Assembly: GCA_021234155.1 (NCBI GenBank) | Contig: JAJEKV010000164.1 | Coordinates: forward strand, 62,001-126,000 | Direction of reading: 5' to 3' | Length of the DNA: 64,000 nt | From: Isoetes taiwanensis | Lineage: Eukaryota; Streptophyta; Lycopodiopsida; Isoetales; Isoetaceae | Part shown: positions 43,795 through 55,113 of the stretch, piece by piece | Position numbering within the stretch: the first letter of the stretch is position 1 | How the letters are laid out: each line of letters begins with the position of its first letter | Position numbers and translations under genes: made by a program | The notes under the pieces: model-generated | Told to the model about the DNA's origin: nothing | Seen by the model: only the letters and a program-made list of their open reading frames with translations | Database searches by the model: none

Positions 43795-44222
43795 GACCTC
43801 AGATCAGACAAGGTTACCCATTGAGTTTAAGCATATCATTAAGCGGAGGAAAAGAAACCAACATGGATTTCCCTAGTAACAGCGAGCAAACTGGAAGGTG
43901 CCCAGATTGAGAATTGTGGCATTTTTGCATTGCGAAATGTAGTATGTAGAAGCGTCCTCTGTGGCAGACTGGGTCAAGATTCCCTGGAAGTGGACGCTTG
44001 AGGGGGTGAGAGCCCCATCAGGCCCGGGCCCTGTTGCTCCACGAGGCGCTCTCCATGAGTCGGGCTGTTTGGGAATGCAGCCTTAAGTGGGTGATAAATT
44101 CCATCCAAGGCTAAATATTGGCAAGAGACCAATAACAAACAAGTACCGCGAGGAAAAGATGAAAAGGACTTTGAAAAGAGAGTTAAGAAGTGCTTGAAGT
44201 TGCTGGGAGGAAAGCGAATGGA
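43795..44222 (+). pseudogene. 5' end of 25S rRNA, decayed fragment
   Basis: It opens with GACCTCAGATCAGACAAGG, the conserved start of plant 25S rRNA, and continues through TTTAAGCATATCATTAAGCG, AACAGCGAGC, CGAGGCGCTC, GGGAATGCAGCC and CAAGTACCGCGAGGAAAAGA. Differences from the conserved sequence are mostly C-to-T or G-to-A (for example CCATTGAG where CCGCTGAA is usual), as expected for methylated, unselected DNA. It stops at about 44,222 within the first ~430 bp of 25S. It is a dispersed, inactive rDNA piece. Confidence 0.85.
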
Positions 44223-45690
44223 GGTTCTTCTATGTTGCACCCAACAGTAGGTACAAAGCAGCATAAGTCGGCGGATGAATCTGGATTGCAAATACTGAAC
44301 TTGAATCTTGCCTTCCAGATTTAATAAAATCGCGAAGAGAAATCTTGGAGATATGAAATTGAGGGCGTAAAAAAGCCTGTACAGAAGTAGGAGCAGGAGC
44401 AGAAGCAACTGGAACAGAAACTGAAGCAAAAACTGGAGCTGGGACATCATCTAGAGCATGGTTGGAATCTGGGATATGAACTGGAGCAGACACATGAGCC
44501 GAATCAGGACGTGGAGCAGAAACAGGAACAACAAGGACGGAATCAGGAGCCCACGATATTGCACGGATTGAAGTAGATATTGGTGCAGAGGCCTGAACTG
44601 CAGATGAACTGGAACTAGAGTTAGCACCAGAAAACTGAAAAAATCTAGTATGCCAATCAATCTGTGGGTTGTGTAGCTCAAGCTAGGGCAGATCCAAGAC
44701 TACTGGCGCATGTGGGCAACGATGAGATTGAAGGAAATGCTACAAGAAGCTCCCTCGAACAAAACCAAAAGAGGTGCAGTATATTCTGTGACTGCGCCCG
44801 AGGAGATCTCATGTGCATCAATCACATCGACAGAACTGGGATGCTCAACCTTGGTTGTAGGGATGGTGTGCTTAGTGGCAAATGCACTATATGTCTATCT
44901 GTCTTGTGCTAGTGTTGCTCGATAATAGCAGGCAACACTCCCATGTCCTCGCTTGCACGTGCACTCGTTGAATGATGAGTAGTGCTAATAGCCCTGCAGA
45001 TTTGGCAGCATGCGCTCAGCATGGCAGCTGGCAACAAAGATGCATAGAACAGCCACCAAAAGCAAGATCTACTCTTGTTTTTGGGATTAGATCTTTAGGA
45101 GCACCATGATCCATAAGGAGTAGGTATGTCATGAGACCAATCCATCTGATGAAACTAGAGAACATAGTACCTGAATGGAAGAATTAGCAGTAGAAAAACT
45201 TTGGAACAAAACATAATTTAGCTCAAAGGAAACGTTGGTGTGTATAGCAGACAGAGCTAAAGAAAGCCTACGCCATATAAGGCTCGGGCTATAGATGGAT
45301 TGATGCCCAAAGTGACATAATGCCAAAATAGATGTCCCTTTCCCTAGAATGATGGTTTTCTTCTATATAAAAAGAGAACCATGGCATTATAAATCCAACA
45401 GATTTCAAGGTGTAAAGCATGTACTAATTAAATCAATACTTGCAAGTTGCAATATTTGACATGGATATCAACTTTAGGGGACAACCATTTTGGCTATATA
45501 TGTGACAACCATTTAGGGTATAAGTAGGAGTTAAATTTGAAAATAGGTTAATCATGTGACGGTAATGACAACCTTTTCACGTATTTCTATGCCAAGCTCA
45601 TAGATCTTATATAGGAAAACATCTTAAGAAAGACTTATGTTTTATCTTTTAACTAAAGGATTTGACATAAATTATATTTTGGAGATATTA
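44223..45690. other. Non-coding stretch with degenerate purine hexamer repeats
   Basis: From about 44,390 to 44,640 the plus strand is built from GGAGCAGAAGCA/GGAACAGAAACT-like units, opening long but low-complexity frames on the minus strand (Ala/Pro/Val and Leu-rich). No protein is supported. 44,640-45,690 shows nothing recognisable. Confidence 0.4.
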
Positions 45691-45695
45691 TAACA

Positions 45696-46320
45696 TTGTT
45701 GCTATTGCTGCTGTCACTTCCACTTCTAATCTTGCTACTGCTACTGCAACTCTTGCTTTCTAGTTGCATGTACTGCTACTGCTACACCTCACCCTCATAT
45801 TGTCTCCCCTTTAATACTATTATGACTCCTCGAGAGTCTACATTTGCCGCAACCAAATCGGAATTGTGCTTGTCTGTAGTCTCCTGGAATCATAGGGGCT
45901 TTCCCTGATTGGAGCAAGATAGTCTCAACTCCATCGCTGTAGATCTGTATTTCATCTTCCTTATGGAAACTGCTCATGTTCTTTGCGATTTTTTTGGCCA
46001 ATTGATCACTCCTCTTTTTTCTTGGTGCGGTGCTCCCAGGGATAATTCTGCTGCTGTTGCTGCCTATGTTGAACCCCGCTGCCTGCTCGCGGTCTGATCA
46101 TCTCCCTAGCTTCACCCAACGGCAAGAATCGGTTGGGTTCTGCTGGTTGGGATGGTACAACCGCATGTCGGCCGCCGGAGTTCGTCGTAGGCGACCCCTA
46201 CATTTGTTGGGGCCTTTGGGGTTACTGGATGAGGGTTTCCTCGACAATTTTGTTATAATGTTTTGGGGTTTCCAGTGCCCGGTATCCCCTTTTTTATTTT
46301 ATTAAAGATTTTCTTTGCAT
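45696..46320 (+). pseudogene. LINE endonuclease remnant with CTG/CTA-rich leader
   Basis: After a trinucleotide-rich stretch (TTGCTGCTG, CTACTGCTACTGC) comes SVVSWNHRGFP at about 45,873-45,905, which corresponds to the start of the L1-type endonuclease (SWNxRG), and then DLYFIFLMET, matching its next conserved block with the catalytic Glu. A stop separates the two. The rest of the LINE (reverse transcriptase) is not found. Confidence 0.45.
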
Positions 46321-46625
46321 ATGGTTGCTAGGCCTACGCCAATTTTTTGATGTTTTGTCTTAGATATGGTGCTAGGGGATTGGTTGAATTAGGTAGAGTC
46401 TGTATAGAACTTAGTTGGATTTGGATCTGTGTGGATCTTGTCGTCGTTGCCTTGCTTGATTTCTCTTTTTTTTTGTTTGTGGTTTGGTATTTTTCGTTTG
46501 TCGGGTTGGCTTATGGGGCTTCGTTTGGTTTTCGGTCGTGCGTGAGTGTGTCGTCTAGGGTTGGTCCATCTAGTTACTCTGTTGGTTCCTGTCGTCAGTT
46601 TGTTTGGGGTCTGGGTCAATGATGG
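46321..46625. other. GT-rich non-coding stretch
   Basis: Sequence dominated by TTTGG, GGTT and TCGT words. It opens a 91-codon plus frame and a 93-codon minus frame, neither with a recognisable domain. It might be the leader of a LINE or LTR element. Confidence 0.3.
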
Positions 46626-47034
46626 CAATACATGAGCTCTCGAAAAAGAGAGAAAATTGAAGTGACACAAGACTCAAAACTCATCTAAAAACTCATGTGC
46701 TAGCTCTACTCATATATATAGTACAATGGCCTTTGGCCCAATATAGACACTCTGACTGATCTCGGTGCCGACTCACGGAAGGAGGCCCGATTCTTGAGGA
46801 ATGCCGGCGGTGCCTCTTGAAGTGCCTAGAATCACGCCGTTGTCGACGCGGCGGACGGGTCACGTCACTTGTCCGGCGCCTCCTTTTGACGGGCTATAGC
46901 CTTTGACCATCGTAGTCTTCTGCTGGGTCTTCTGCTGGGCCTTTGACGACTGACCCGCGCCTGGTTGTGGATTCTTGGCCTTGACTTGGTCCGTCGAATG
47001 CATGAATAGTCATGTATCGAGGCAGAGGACTAAC
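46626..47034 (-). repeat. 3' LTR of Ty3/gypsy element 2 (minus orientation)
   Basis: On the minus strand a purine tract (GGTGGGGAG) is followed directly by TGTTAGTCCTCTGCC, the expected polypurine tract to LTR junction. The LTR runs to about 46,626. It contains TATATATAG-type sequence and CAATGGCCTTTGGCCCAATA. No second LTR was found, so the outer border is approximate. Confidence 0.55.
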
Positions 47035-47183
47035 ACTCCCCACCAAACGACACTCGTGGTGTAGAAAAGGAGGAAGAGCTTAGAGGGCGGAAACCCAAAG
47101 ATCCGAAAGTGATATTCACGGAATGAGGACGTGCACCATTATGGTAATCGAAACAATGAGGTCCCGGGCGTGTTTGAAGAGTG

Positions 47184-50100
47184 TCAGGAGTGTTTAGCCC
47201 AAGGGCAGGATCGGGCATCAATGAGGAAGTGAGAGCGCACCATGTCTTCCAGGGCAGCGTGGGCATCCGAAGGGACAAACTGGCACTCCATGAGAAGGTA
47301 TGTCCGGAGACCGAAGGCAATCGGCATCGGCATTCGGATTGCAAAGAAAAGATTGGACGCCGGGCGATTTAAAGAGCCGAAAGCGGATGCATTTGAGAGC
47401 AACCACGTAAAACCAGCTTGACGGTGGACTGAAGGGTCTGGTGAGGTGGCGGCATTCTGCAAGAAGGTATCAAGACCATGCAAAGCATCAGCAGGCCGTT
47501 GCCAACCACGCTCATTACCGATATAAATCCAATTCTCAGTAGTGTCCAAAGTGGCATTATCCTCCCAATTGGAACGTCTGACAAATCGGGGATCCCACCG
47601 AAGATCCGTCGAGATCTGAGGCGAGTCGACCCAGCGTGGCCATCCAGGACCTTCGTCCAAAAGGGAAGACGCCAGTCAGAAGAGAGGAACCTTGGTCGTG
47701 GAGGGACTCCTAAGGAAGCATATGGAGAGGGAAGCAGGCCTGTGTGCGTGGGTTGCAAAGCCATGTCCCTGAATGCTCGAACGAGATCTTGATCAAGAGC
47801 ACGACACCAATGGTCCCATTCTGAAGTAGAAAGTAATTGATAGACAGGAGGATTTACCCAACCTGTTGGGATGGTCTTGCTTTCCAAAAGGCCACGCAGT
47901 TGATTGTAGCCTCCCAAGTGCTGCATATAAATTTGGGCGAACTCAAGATCGTCAGGATGCGCCAAATTTTTGTTTACCTGTTCCAATGTTTCAGCCTGCC
48001 ATAGAGGTAAGTGCTGAGCAAGTTCAGGCATGTACTCCTGTTCAAAAGTCTGAGACTGAGCAGGATCCTTGAAATATTGGTTGGTTGCTGATAACAACCA
48101 AGCAGCATTGGAGTTGCCTCGAAAAACACCATGGGCCTCATCCCAGAATTTATCATGGAGATCTGCCAGGTAGAAGTCATGAAAAGCATAAGCCATGGGC
48201 TGAACAACACGGAAAATGACCAATTCGGGATCTTCAGAAGTGAGCTGATCAAAGACTAAGAGTGCACAAAATAAACCCTTGTCTTCTATAGAAAGATCCG
48301 GCCAGATCCAAAGGAAGTCCACACTTTTGAGTGGCGGTTGATGAACATTGCCATTGGCCGCGTACCACTTTAAAAGGAAAAGGTGCCGTCGGGCCACCAC
48401 ATAGTCAAGATAGCTGGAAGGAGTAGAAAAGTCCACAGGAATGTTGGTAGCAATTTCAATGTAGCCCTCCTGTTTGTTTTGGGATTCTTCAGCAGATTAA
48501 ACTGCTTGCTGGAGCTGATGTTCCAGGTCACGGATCCTGTTCTCCTTTTCTAAGAGAAGATGTGACTGATCACGGACCCGTTTAATAGGAAGCGTGGCAT
48601 GTGAAGAAGATTGCCCTGGAGTTTGGAGTCGAAGCGTGGCAAGCTCAGCGTCATCTATGATCTTTTGTTTCTGAGCCTCCGAAAGCTGATCCTGGATAGA
48701 CGTTAGCTGATTTGTCAGTGTGGAAAGCTGAGCTTCGAGGGAGGTGAGTCTAGCCTCACGCTCGGTAAGGTTATGAACTTGAGTGCGGTAATTGTCACAA
48801 AGCTCTGAGTACAAGGCGTCGAGCTTAGCAATATCTTTCTCCATGTCACCCAGGAGGGTATCTTTGGACTTGTTTTGTTCCAATAAGTCCTGAATTGTGG
48901 TTTGGAGCTGAGCGTCGACCGCAAGTAGGTCGGTATGATCCCGCACTTTTGAGATCTACACGGCCCGTAATAGAGCCGCTGCGGCTTTTCTTGAAGTTGG
49001 GCCTCCAAAGTTTGAACTTGTATAGTTGCAACTTGAAGGTCTCTTTGAACTGCATCGGAAGCTTCCGTGGCGCTCAACACCGTCATGAGAGCCTCCTCGT
49101 GGATGCTTGTAGGCGCATGGCACGTACCGAACATCCTCGGAATTTGTACAGAGCCGCCGAGGATGTGGAGGCGCGAGGGCCCGTTGCCGCCGTGGTCCGA
49201 GATTGTTGAGAAGCATGACGGAATTGGAAGGCGGGCTTCAAAGGGAGGAAGAGGATCTGATGACATGTGGTCCGGTGTTGAACAGACGAGGGGAAGTCCG
49301 GCGGAAGGTACGGCTTGTTGAGTTTGACGGGGAATGCAGAGAGCCCGAATGGAGGTATGGAAAGTGGAAGGGCTCTCAAGGACCGAAGATAATGATGAAT
49401 GAGTGCCCCAAGATGGCCACCACCCAAAATGTCGAGACAGAGGAGGGGTAGCCCGAACGCGGTCTCTTCTTTGAAGAAGGCGGTAGAACAATAGTTGTGG
49501 CCAATCAACATGGAGATTGGAGTGGATGGCGATGATGACCATATTATAAAACGGCTTTTATTGATATGGGTGTTCTTGATGGAATACCCAGCAATTTGCC
49601 ACGTAAACTTCACAAAAAGTGTCATGTGGCTTGGCAATATTTGTGAGGCGATGTTGGTTGGCTTGATAAGCAAGAGCACCAAAGCGAGTGGCGCCCCATG
49701 TCCCGTAAAAGCAGCCCAAGAGACAGAAGGTTTTTGCAAGGGAATACGGAATACCTCAGAAATCAAATGTTGGGTAAGCAAAATGGTGGTGCCATCGACC
49801 ACCGTAGCAAATCCCTCTGGGCTGTTGACGATGTGAGCGATGAACTGCTGCAATTGCTCCCGGATTGGGGCCGGAGCTCCATTTGGCGAGAATTCATAAA
49901 GCTTTGTATGCTCCGCGACTTCCGACTTGGACCAAGAAGGGCTTCCGCGAAAGGTGGGCGCCGAGAAAGATACGTACCGAAAAAGAGTCGATCCCCGGGA
50001 GCGTAAGTTGAAGTGTAGGAAGTTTGGGGGCAGCCATGGCGAAGAGCGTCGGAATAGAAGGAACTGTCTGGAGAAGGCCGAGAGCAGAGAACAGAAGATG

Positions 50101-50485
50101 AAGGCGTAGATAGACGAAAAGGTTTTAGGGCGCGCAAGTGTGGGTGAAGGGGCATGATGAGGGCGAACCTTCAACCATTGATGATGCCAAAAGCCGGCTG
50201 CATGATTAGAAGTAGGCGATTGAGAGGCAAAATTTTGGCTAAGTCCCCAAACAGAAAGGGAGAAGCAATGAACGGTGTCGATGAGACGTAAGGGAATGAT
50301 CTGATGTGACAGTGGCAAAAGGACGACATTAATGTTCGACGGGCGTGAAAAGAAGGAATGTCATTTAATGCCGGGTAACCTCGAAGTGGGATATCATTAA
50401 AACGGAAGGTGTCGAAGGTACCATGGCTAGATATTCTACGGAGAAAAGAGTCTCCATTTAGTAACAGCCTTGCATTGCAAACCAC
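47184..50485 (-). pseudogene. Extra 3' ORFs of Ty3/gypsy element 2
   Basis: Downstream of integrase and before the polypurine tract lie about 3.3 kb of minus-strand coding-like sequence. An N-terminal part (50,318-49,500) contains LYEFSPNGAPAPIREQLQQF and VDGTTILLTQHLISEVFRIP, reminiscent of the plant transposon-type domain found next to gypsy elements. A middle part (48,946-48,497) is a strong coiled coil (SQLTSIQDQLSEAQ-like heptads). A C-terminal part (48,436-47,369) is rich in Trp and aromatic residues (WYAANGNVHQPPLKSVDFLW). Frameshifts separate the parts. Such additional ORFs are known in some plant gypsy lineages; their role is unclear. Confidence 0.55.
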
Positions 50486-50539
50486 GCTGGCTTAATTTTT
50501 CTAATTGGTCCACGCCGACGGGGGAGTTCCTCGGTTGGC

Positions 50540-50547
50540 TATATAAG
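50540..50547 (+). promoter_or_regulatory. TATA box of the fourth small gene
   Basis: TATATAAG, 37 nt before ATG 50,577. A CCAAT-like ATTGG stands about 40 bp further upstream. Confidence 0.5.
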
Positions 50548-50576
50548 AGAAGCAGAGGTTGAAGTCGAGACACCCG

Positions 50577-50879
50577 ATGACGCCAAGATGTCATTCTTTG
50601 GGTTTGCATGATAACTGCACTATGCCTTCAAACTGTTTGGAGTGGATTACCTGCAAGATGGATTGTCTGGACCTCTGGCGTTGCCACAACCGTGGCATGG
50701 CGATGAACGGGTGGTGTGCCGGGATGGCTGAGCATCCCGATCCGAAGACCAACGGGATGGAGGTGATTCTGCACCTTCGGCTGGAACCGGAGCATAATCT
50801 CTACCACATCCTCAAGCAGATATCACCTCCGCTCCTAACCCTGAGTAGAGGGTTTTTCTTCTTAGGACTTAGTAGATAG
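50577..50879 (+). CDS. Small cysteine-containing protein, probable distant member of the small gene family
   Basis: Single-exon frame of 100 codons on the strand opposite to the surrounding gypsy element. It shares with the 22.66/31.26 kb genes the spacing C-x-M-x-x-x-D-L-x-x-C (CKMDCLDLWRC), a following M-x-[LM]-[DN]-x-W, and V-[IM]-[LI]-H-[LI]-x-x-[LP] near the end (EVILHLRLEPEHNLYHI). It has its own TATA box and AATAAAT about 45 bp after the stop, so it looks like a complete transcription unit. The start at 50,577 is preferred over the upstream in-frame ATG at 50,559 because of the TATA spacing. Kinship to the tandem family is suggestive, not proved. Confidence 0.45.
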   Translation: MTPRCHSLGLHDNCTMPSNCLEWITCKMDCLDLWRCHNRGMAMNGWCAGMAEHPDPKTNGMEVILHLRLEPEHNLYHILKQISPPLLTLSRGFFFLGLSR

Positions 50880-51108
50880 GGCTCGAGCCTGTTTTTGTAT
50901 ATAGGGCAAAGCCCATAGCGGAAATAAATAGGGCCGGGCCCACATTTTGTAAAAAAATTCCACCTATAATATAAATATGCCACCGGTTTAGTCACTATCC
51001 GTTGTGTTTGTGTCGGGAACAAAGATCCGCTTGTTGATTTTCACTTTACGTGGTATGAAATGTTTTGAGGCGAAAAGCCATTAATCGATGTAGGTAATAG
51101 AGTTCCAT

Positions 51109-52160
51109 CTAACTCAGCCACCTGGAAAATGCTGGTTGCACCACTTGAACAATTTGATAAGGGCCAAGCCATCGAAACTTTAACTTACCCGGAAATTTTT
51201 TGTAACGAGAATCATAAAGAAGAACCAAATCGCCTTCTTTGAATGTTTTTGTCTTAAGTCTTTTGTCATGCAATGATTTCTGCAACCGTTGTCCATGAAG
51301 AACACGAATGTAAGCATCATCGCCTAAGTTCATCCAACTGTTCCAATTGATAAACCCGTTCTTTGAGTGCGGCCGAAGCGAATTATGGGCGGTGAGCCGG
51401 TTGAAAACGAGAAGTTGGAAGGATGTATTCAAAACGGCATGAGAGCTTTTGACCATAAACCAATTTGAAAGAAGTGTGACCGTAGCTATTTTGAAACAAG
51501 TATTGTAAGCCCAAAGAACAATGGAAGCTTGGTGTGCCGGTCCAAGTCGAGAAGCGTCCACAAATTTTCTTGAGAATTGTGACCGAGTTTTGTTGGTGCT
51601 TTCTCGCCAAACCATTCCCTTGAGGATAGTAAGGTGCGCTCTTGTGATGATGTATCAGAAGATAATCCGTCAGCTCCTTGATGGTATGATTGATAAAATG
51701 GACACCACGATCACTAACCAGCTCCGGTAGAGGCAGCCAAATTGCGTGATGATTTGTTGATAGATGACCTTGGCCGCGTTTGCCGCGGTGTTGTGCGGAA
51801 GTGTGCAAGCTTACGCCCATTTGGTAGCGTGAGTCGGTGAGAACCCGAATGTAGCGAGCACCGGGTGTGCGCCAAGGGGAGAGGATCGATGGGTCCCACA
51901 AAATCCATCCCCCATTTGCTAAAGGGAAGTGGCGTGGCGACCGGCGTCGAGGGAAGAGCGTCACGGGCCGTGGGCCGTCCCACACGCTGGCAAGCATCAC
52001 ACGTGCGGGCGTGGGCGTGAGCGTCTTTGAAAAGCGTGTGCCAAAAATAACCAAAGAAGAAGGATTTTGCGGGCGTGGTGTCACCATGAAAATGACCACC
52101 ACCGAGCCCTTGATGGGCTTCTGGACAATATCACGGGACCTCATGAGGGAGAACACAAAG
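51109..52160 (-). pseudogene. Ty3/gypsy element 2 integrase
   Basis: On the minus strand the catalytic core starts near 51,975 with SKWGMDFVGPIDP (first Asp). The second Asp is in LVSDRGVHFIN and the Glu position lies in the APYYPQGNGLARKHQ segment, where the usual NGxxE reads NGLARK, so the catalytic Glu seems lost or shifted. The C-terminal part (51,615-51,109) ends with FKEGDLVLLYDSRYKKFPGK and FRWLGPYQIV, the GPF/GPY module of gypsy integrases. Frameshifts near 51,720 and 51,560 break it. Confidence 0.8.
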
Positions 52161-52218
52161 GCCGTCGAAGGGCGGTATCCTTACCCTTTTGTAAAGATGG
52201 CCTGTAACCATGGTGTAG

Positions 52219-52926
52219 TCACGCGACCTCGCGGAGAAATTGATGTCGACGAGATTGTCGCTGGCTTGAGAGAGCGTGGCGGCCCTCCGGTGGAAGAGCG
52301 CGTGAGGAGATAACTGGCGAAAGTCGTGGAACCAATGTGGTGTGGCCGTGACCGTAAAGAGTTGAGCGTCCGGGGAAAGGCGTCGGAGACTCCAAAGGAG
52401 GGATCATCCGTGGGATCGCGAAAAGATAATCCGGGGACAACATGAGATTTGCCGCCTTGTGAACAATTTCAAAAGGTGCAAATTCTTGCGTAAGGAGGAC
52501 CCAACGAGTAATGCGGCCCGTGGGCGTTGATTTGTTGATCAAATAAAGAAGTGCTTGGTGGTCAACAAAGAATTTGATCTCGACTGCCCAAATGATAGTG
52601 ACGGAAGCGTTGGACCGTAAAATGAGACTCAAAGCTTCACGCCTGTGGGCGAGTAGTTGCGCCTCAGCCAATTGAGTTTTCTACCGGGCGTGACGCTTTG
52701 GTTTATCAGTGTGTGCATCATATTCTTGATAAAGAACAGCTCCAATAGCAAACGCCGAGACATCTACATGGACGTGAAAGGGCTTGTCCCATTGAGGAGG
52801 AACAAGAACCGGGGCTGAGTAAGTAAAAGCTTCAACCGTTGGAAAGCAAAGATCACACAGGGAATTCCAAGCCTGTGGATTCATCACCCGTGAGTTTGTG
52901 AATGGGATCTCGCAATGGCTACGCAA
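52219..52926 (-). pseudogene. Ty3/gypsy element 2 RNase H
   Basis: Minus-strand frame with FHVHVDVSAFAIGAVLYQ (first catalytic Asp and the start of the domain), a stop near 52,680, then EAQLLAHRREALSLIL and KFFVDHQALLYLINK, which match the RNase H-like domain of gypsy elements. It continues into the tether that leads to integrase. It would remove the RNA strand during reverse transcription. Confidence 0.8.
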
Positions 52927-53720
52927 GTCCGTGGAATGAAGGTGGAGTAATAATTGACCTTACCGGAAAGAGCGTGTCTCTTTGATATTGGTCGGTACTT
53001 GAGCCTTGAGCACACAACCGATTTTGGCGGGATCCGTGGTGATACCGCTTTTTTCGACAACTTGTCCTAACGTAACACCCGGGCGACAAAAGGTGCATTT
53101 CTCGGATTGAGACTAATGCCTGACTCATCACATTTTGAAAGACGAAGTTCCAATTTATCCAAATAGTCACCATGGAACCATGAGGCGAGAAGTCATCTTG
53201 AAAAATTTGCAAGAAGGATTTTCCTTCATAAAATCATGAAAAACCGAGCATGATGCGTTGAAACGTTGATGGAGAGTTCGATAATCCAAAAAGGAACCAC
53301 CTTGTAGGCAAAAAGTGCCCCACCCGGTAGTGAAAGTAGTCTTGAGTTGATCCGGATTCTTTGATTGAGATCCGATTGTAGCCAGAAAAAACCATCCATG
53401 AAGGAGTACATCTCATGTCCGGAACCTCTTCCGGAACCTGGTCCGTGAAGGGAAGTGGAAAATAATCACGCCCGCGGCCCGATTTAGTTTCCCTGGTAGT
53501 CCACGCAAAACCGCGGATCTTCCCATTGTGTTTGAGTGCAATGACTATGGGGCTCACCCATTCAATGTTTGACCTCATAGATCAAACCCTCGCAGCAAGG
53601 AGTTTGTCAATTTCCGCCTTTGACGCGATCCACCCGGTAATTGGGGTTGAGCCGGTACTATCGTTGCTAAAACGGGCGTGCATCGATTTGGTAGGAATGG
53701 TGAGTTCCCCAAGGTTTTGT
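52927..53720 (-). pseudogene. Ty3/gypsy element 2 reverse transcriptase
   Basis: On the minus strand, SPIVIALKHNGKIR opens the domain (near 53,560), followed by RDYFPLPFTDQV, MVFSGYNRISI and FLFGLSNSPSTFQRIML, the standard order of gypsy RT blocks. After a frameshift near 53,225 the catalytic box appears as FQDDF (usual Y/F-x-DD). The later part is poorly kept. Several breaks make it inactive. Confidence 0.85.
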
Positions 53721-54315
53721 TGATCCCCAAAGATCTCTCGTAGCTCCAGGCTAAAATGTGTTTGAACTTTTTGAAGAGCGTGGCGCCCCCTATTACGATA
53801 GGGTGTCGGAAGATTTGCAGCAATGCGGGACCAAGCCGGATTGTTGCCCACGCCCACAATCTCGACTTGAGTGAGTCTGAATATGGGGATAACTTCCGTG
53901 TCCCGGACAATATGAGCGGGAGGTTGAAGCATGACCGGATGTGTGGCACTCGTGGTGAAGAAGAGAGGTTGCGAGTTTCATCAAGCGAGGGTTGCTTCAT
54001 GACAAATATGTACATCTGAGGAGCTGCAGGGAGGTTCAAAGATCCCAAAAGTGATCAACACGTTGGATTCGATTGCAAGGAGCCGGTAAGGGTCCAACAA
54101 AGCCATACCGGTCCCGATCAAGAGTCATTTCTCCCTAAGGATCAACATATTCGGGTAGGATGACAGAGGTAGACTTCGCAGTGGAGCCCGAACTTGATAG
54201 ATATTCGGGCGTTCTCCGAAATCGCCCGAGAGAGGGTTTCAAAGATTGTCGAATCGAAATGATCTTCTGGGTTTCCAAGTCCATAGTGGCATTAAAGGTG
54301 ACCATCTGGTGATGA

Positions 54316-55113
54316 CTAACCGATCCGCGGCCCGGTAATGGATGCTCTTGGCTTTGGCGGGAGAAAAGGTCTGCCGACCAACATTTCATAATCACCTGGA
54401 TCTTCTCCAGCCTTCCAAACACCAAATTCCAAGGGGAAGCGGAGATCACCAATGTTGATGTGAAGAAGAGGCGTGACGCCTTGAGGTCTCGTGATATGGC
54501 CATTAGCCAATTTGATGTCATATAGAGCACGATAGACTTGTTTGATGCCCATTTGTTTGCGGAGTTTATCCGTGATGAGATTGACCGTGCTACCTCCGTC
54601 AATTTGAACATGATTGACTTGTTGATTGCCCACCGTGGCATGTACCGTGGGTGTAGAGGTAGCTACAGCCCCAACCAAAACTGTCGGGAGTGGTAATTGG
54701 TCCTTGAGAGCAGGACAGAGTTTCAAAATTGTTGCCAAACTTAAGGGAATTTTGATTTTTGCCAGCTCCTCTTGGAGTTCCAAAGGCACATGAGAAAAAG
54801 GATCTGCTGGATCCACGGGTGCTGGCGTGCATGGTAATGAAGCAGCAACTTCTTTGAGTAGGTCAACCTCTGCAGCAATATTTGAATATGTCTGAGAGCG
54901 TGGAGGTTGAGATGTGGAAGGTGTATCTTGGCGTTGTTGAGCTCTGGTGGTGGCATGAACATTTGCCAGCATGCGGCCTTCAACAGCTTGCATGAGGTTC
55001 AAAATGCTTTGGCGAACTTTAGGCATGACATGCGGCATGAGTTTCTCCAAGTCAGGTGCAAAGTGAACCTTTTTTTCCTCTTCATGAGGAATGGTGTCGA
55101 GTGCAAGAATCAT
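54316..55113 (-). pseudogene. Ty3/gypsy element 2 gag end and protease
   Basis: Minus-strand frame of 265 codons. The N-terminal half is a charged gag-type tail. The protease is seen as VQIDGGSTVNLITDKLRKQM (D-G-G in place of the usual D-S/T-G) and YEMLVGRPFL. No gag core, zinc knuckle, primer site or 5' LTR is found beyond 55,113, so the element's 5' end is missing. Confidence 0.75.

Noticed and set aside
43974-44681. Leu/Val/Pro-rich minus-strand ORFs as membrane proteins
   Set aside because: Part overlaps the 25S rRNA fragment and the rest is translation of a degenerate purine hexamer repeat.
46347-46622. 91-codon ORF with hydrophobic segments as a membrane peptide
   Set aside because: GT-rich sequence yields Phe/Val/Gly strings in any frame; no start context or relatives.
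48895-50109. Plus-strand ORFs over the gypsy extra region
   Set aside because: They are shadows of the minus-strand coiled-coil and transposon-domain ORFs.
51867-52313. Plus-strand 148-codon ORF
   Set aside because: It is antisense to the gypsy integrase/RNase H, whose motifs are clear on the minus strand.
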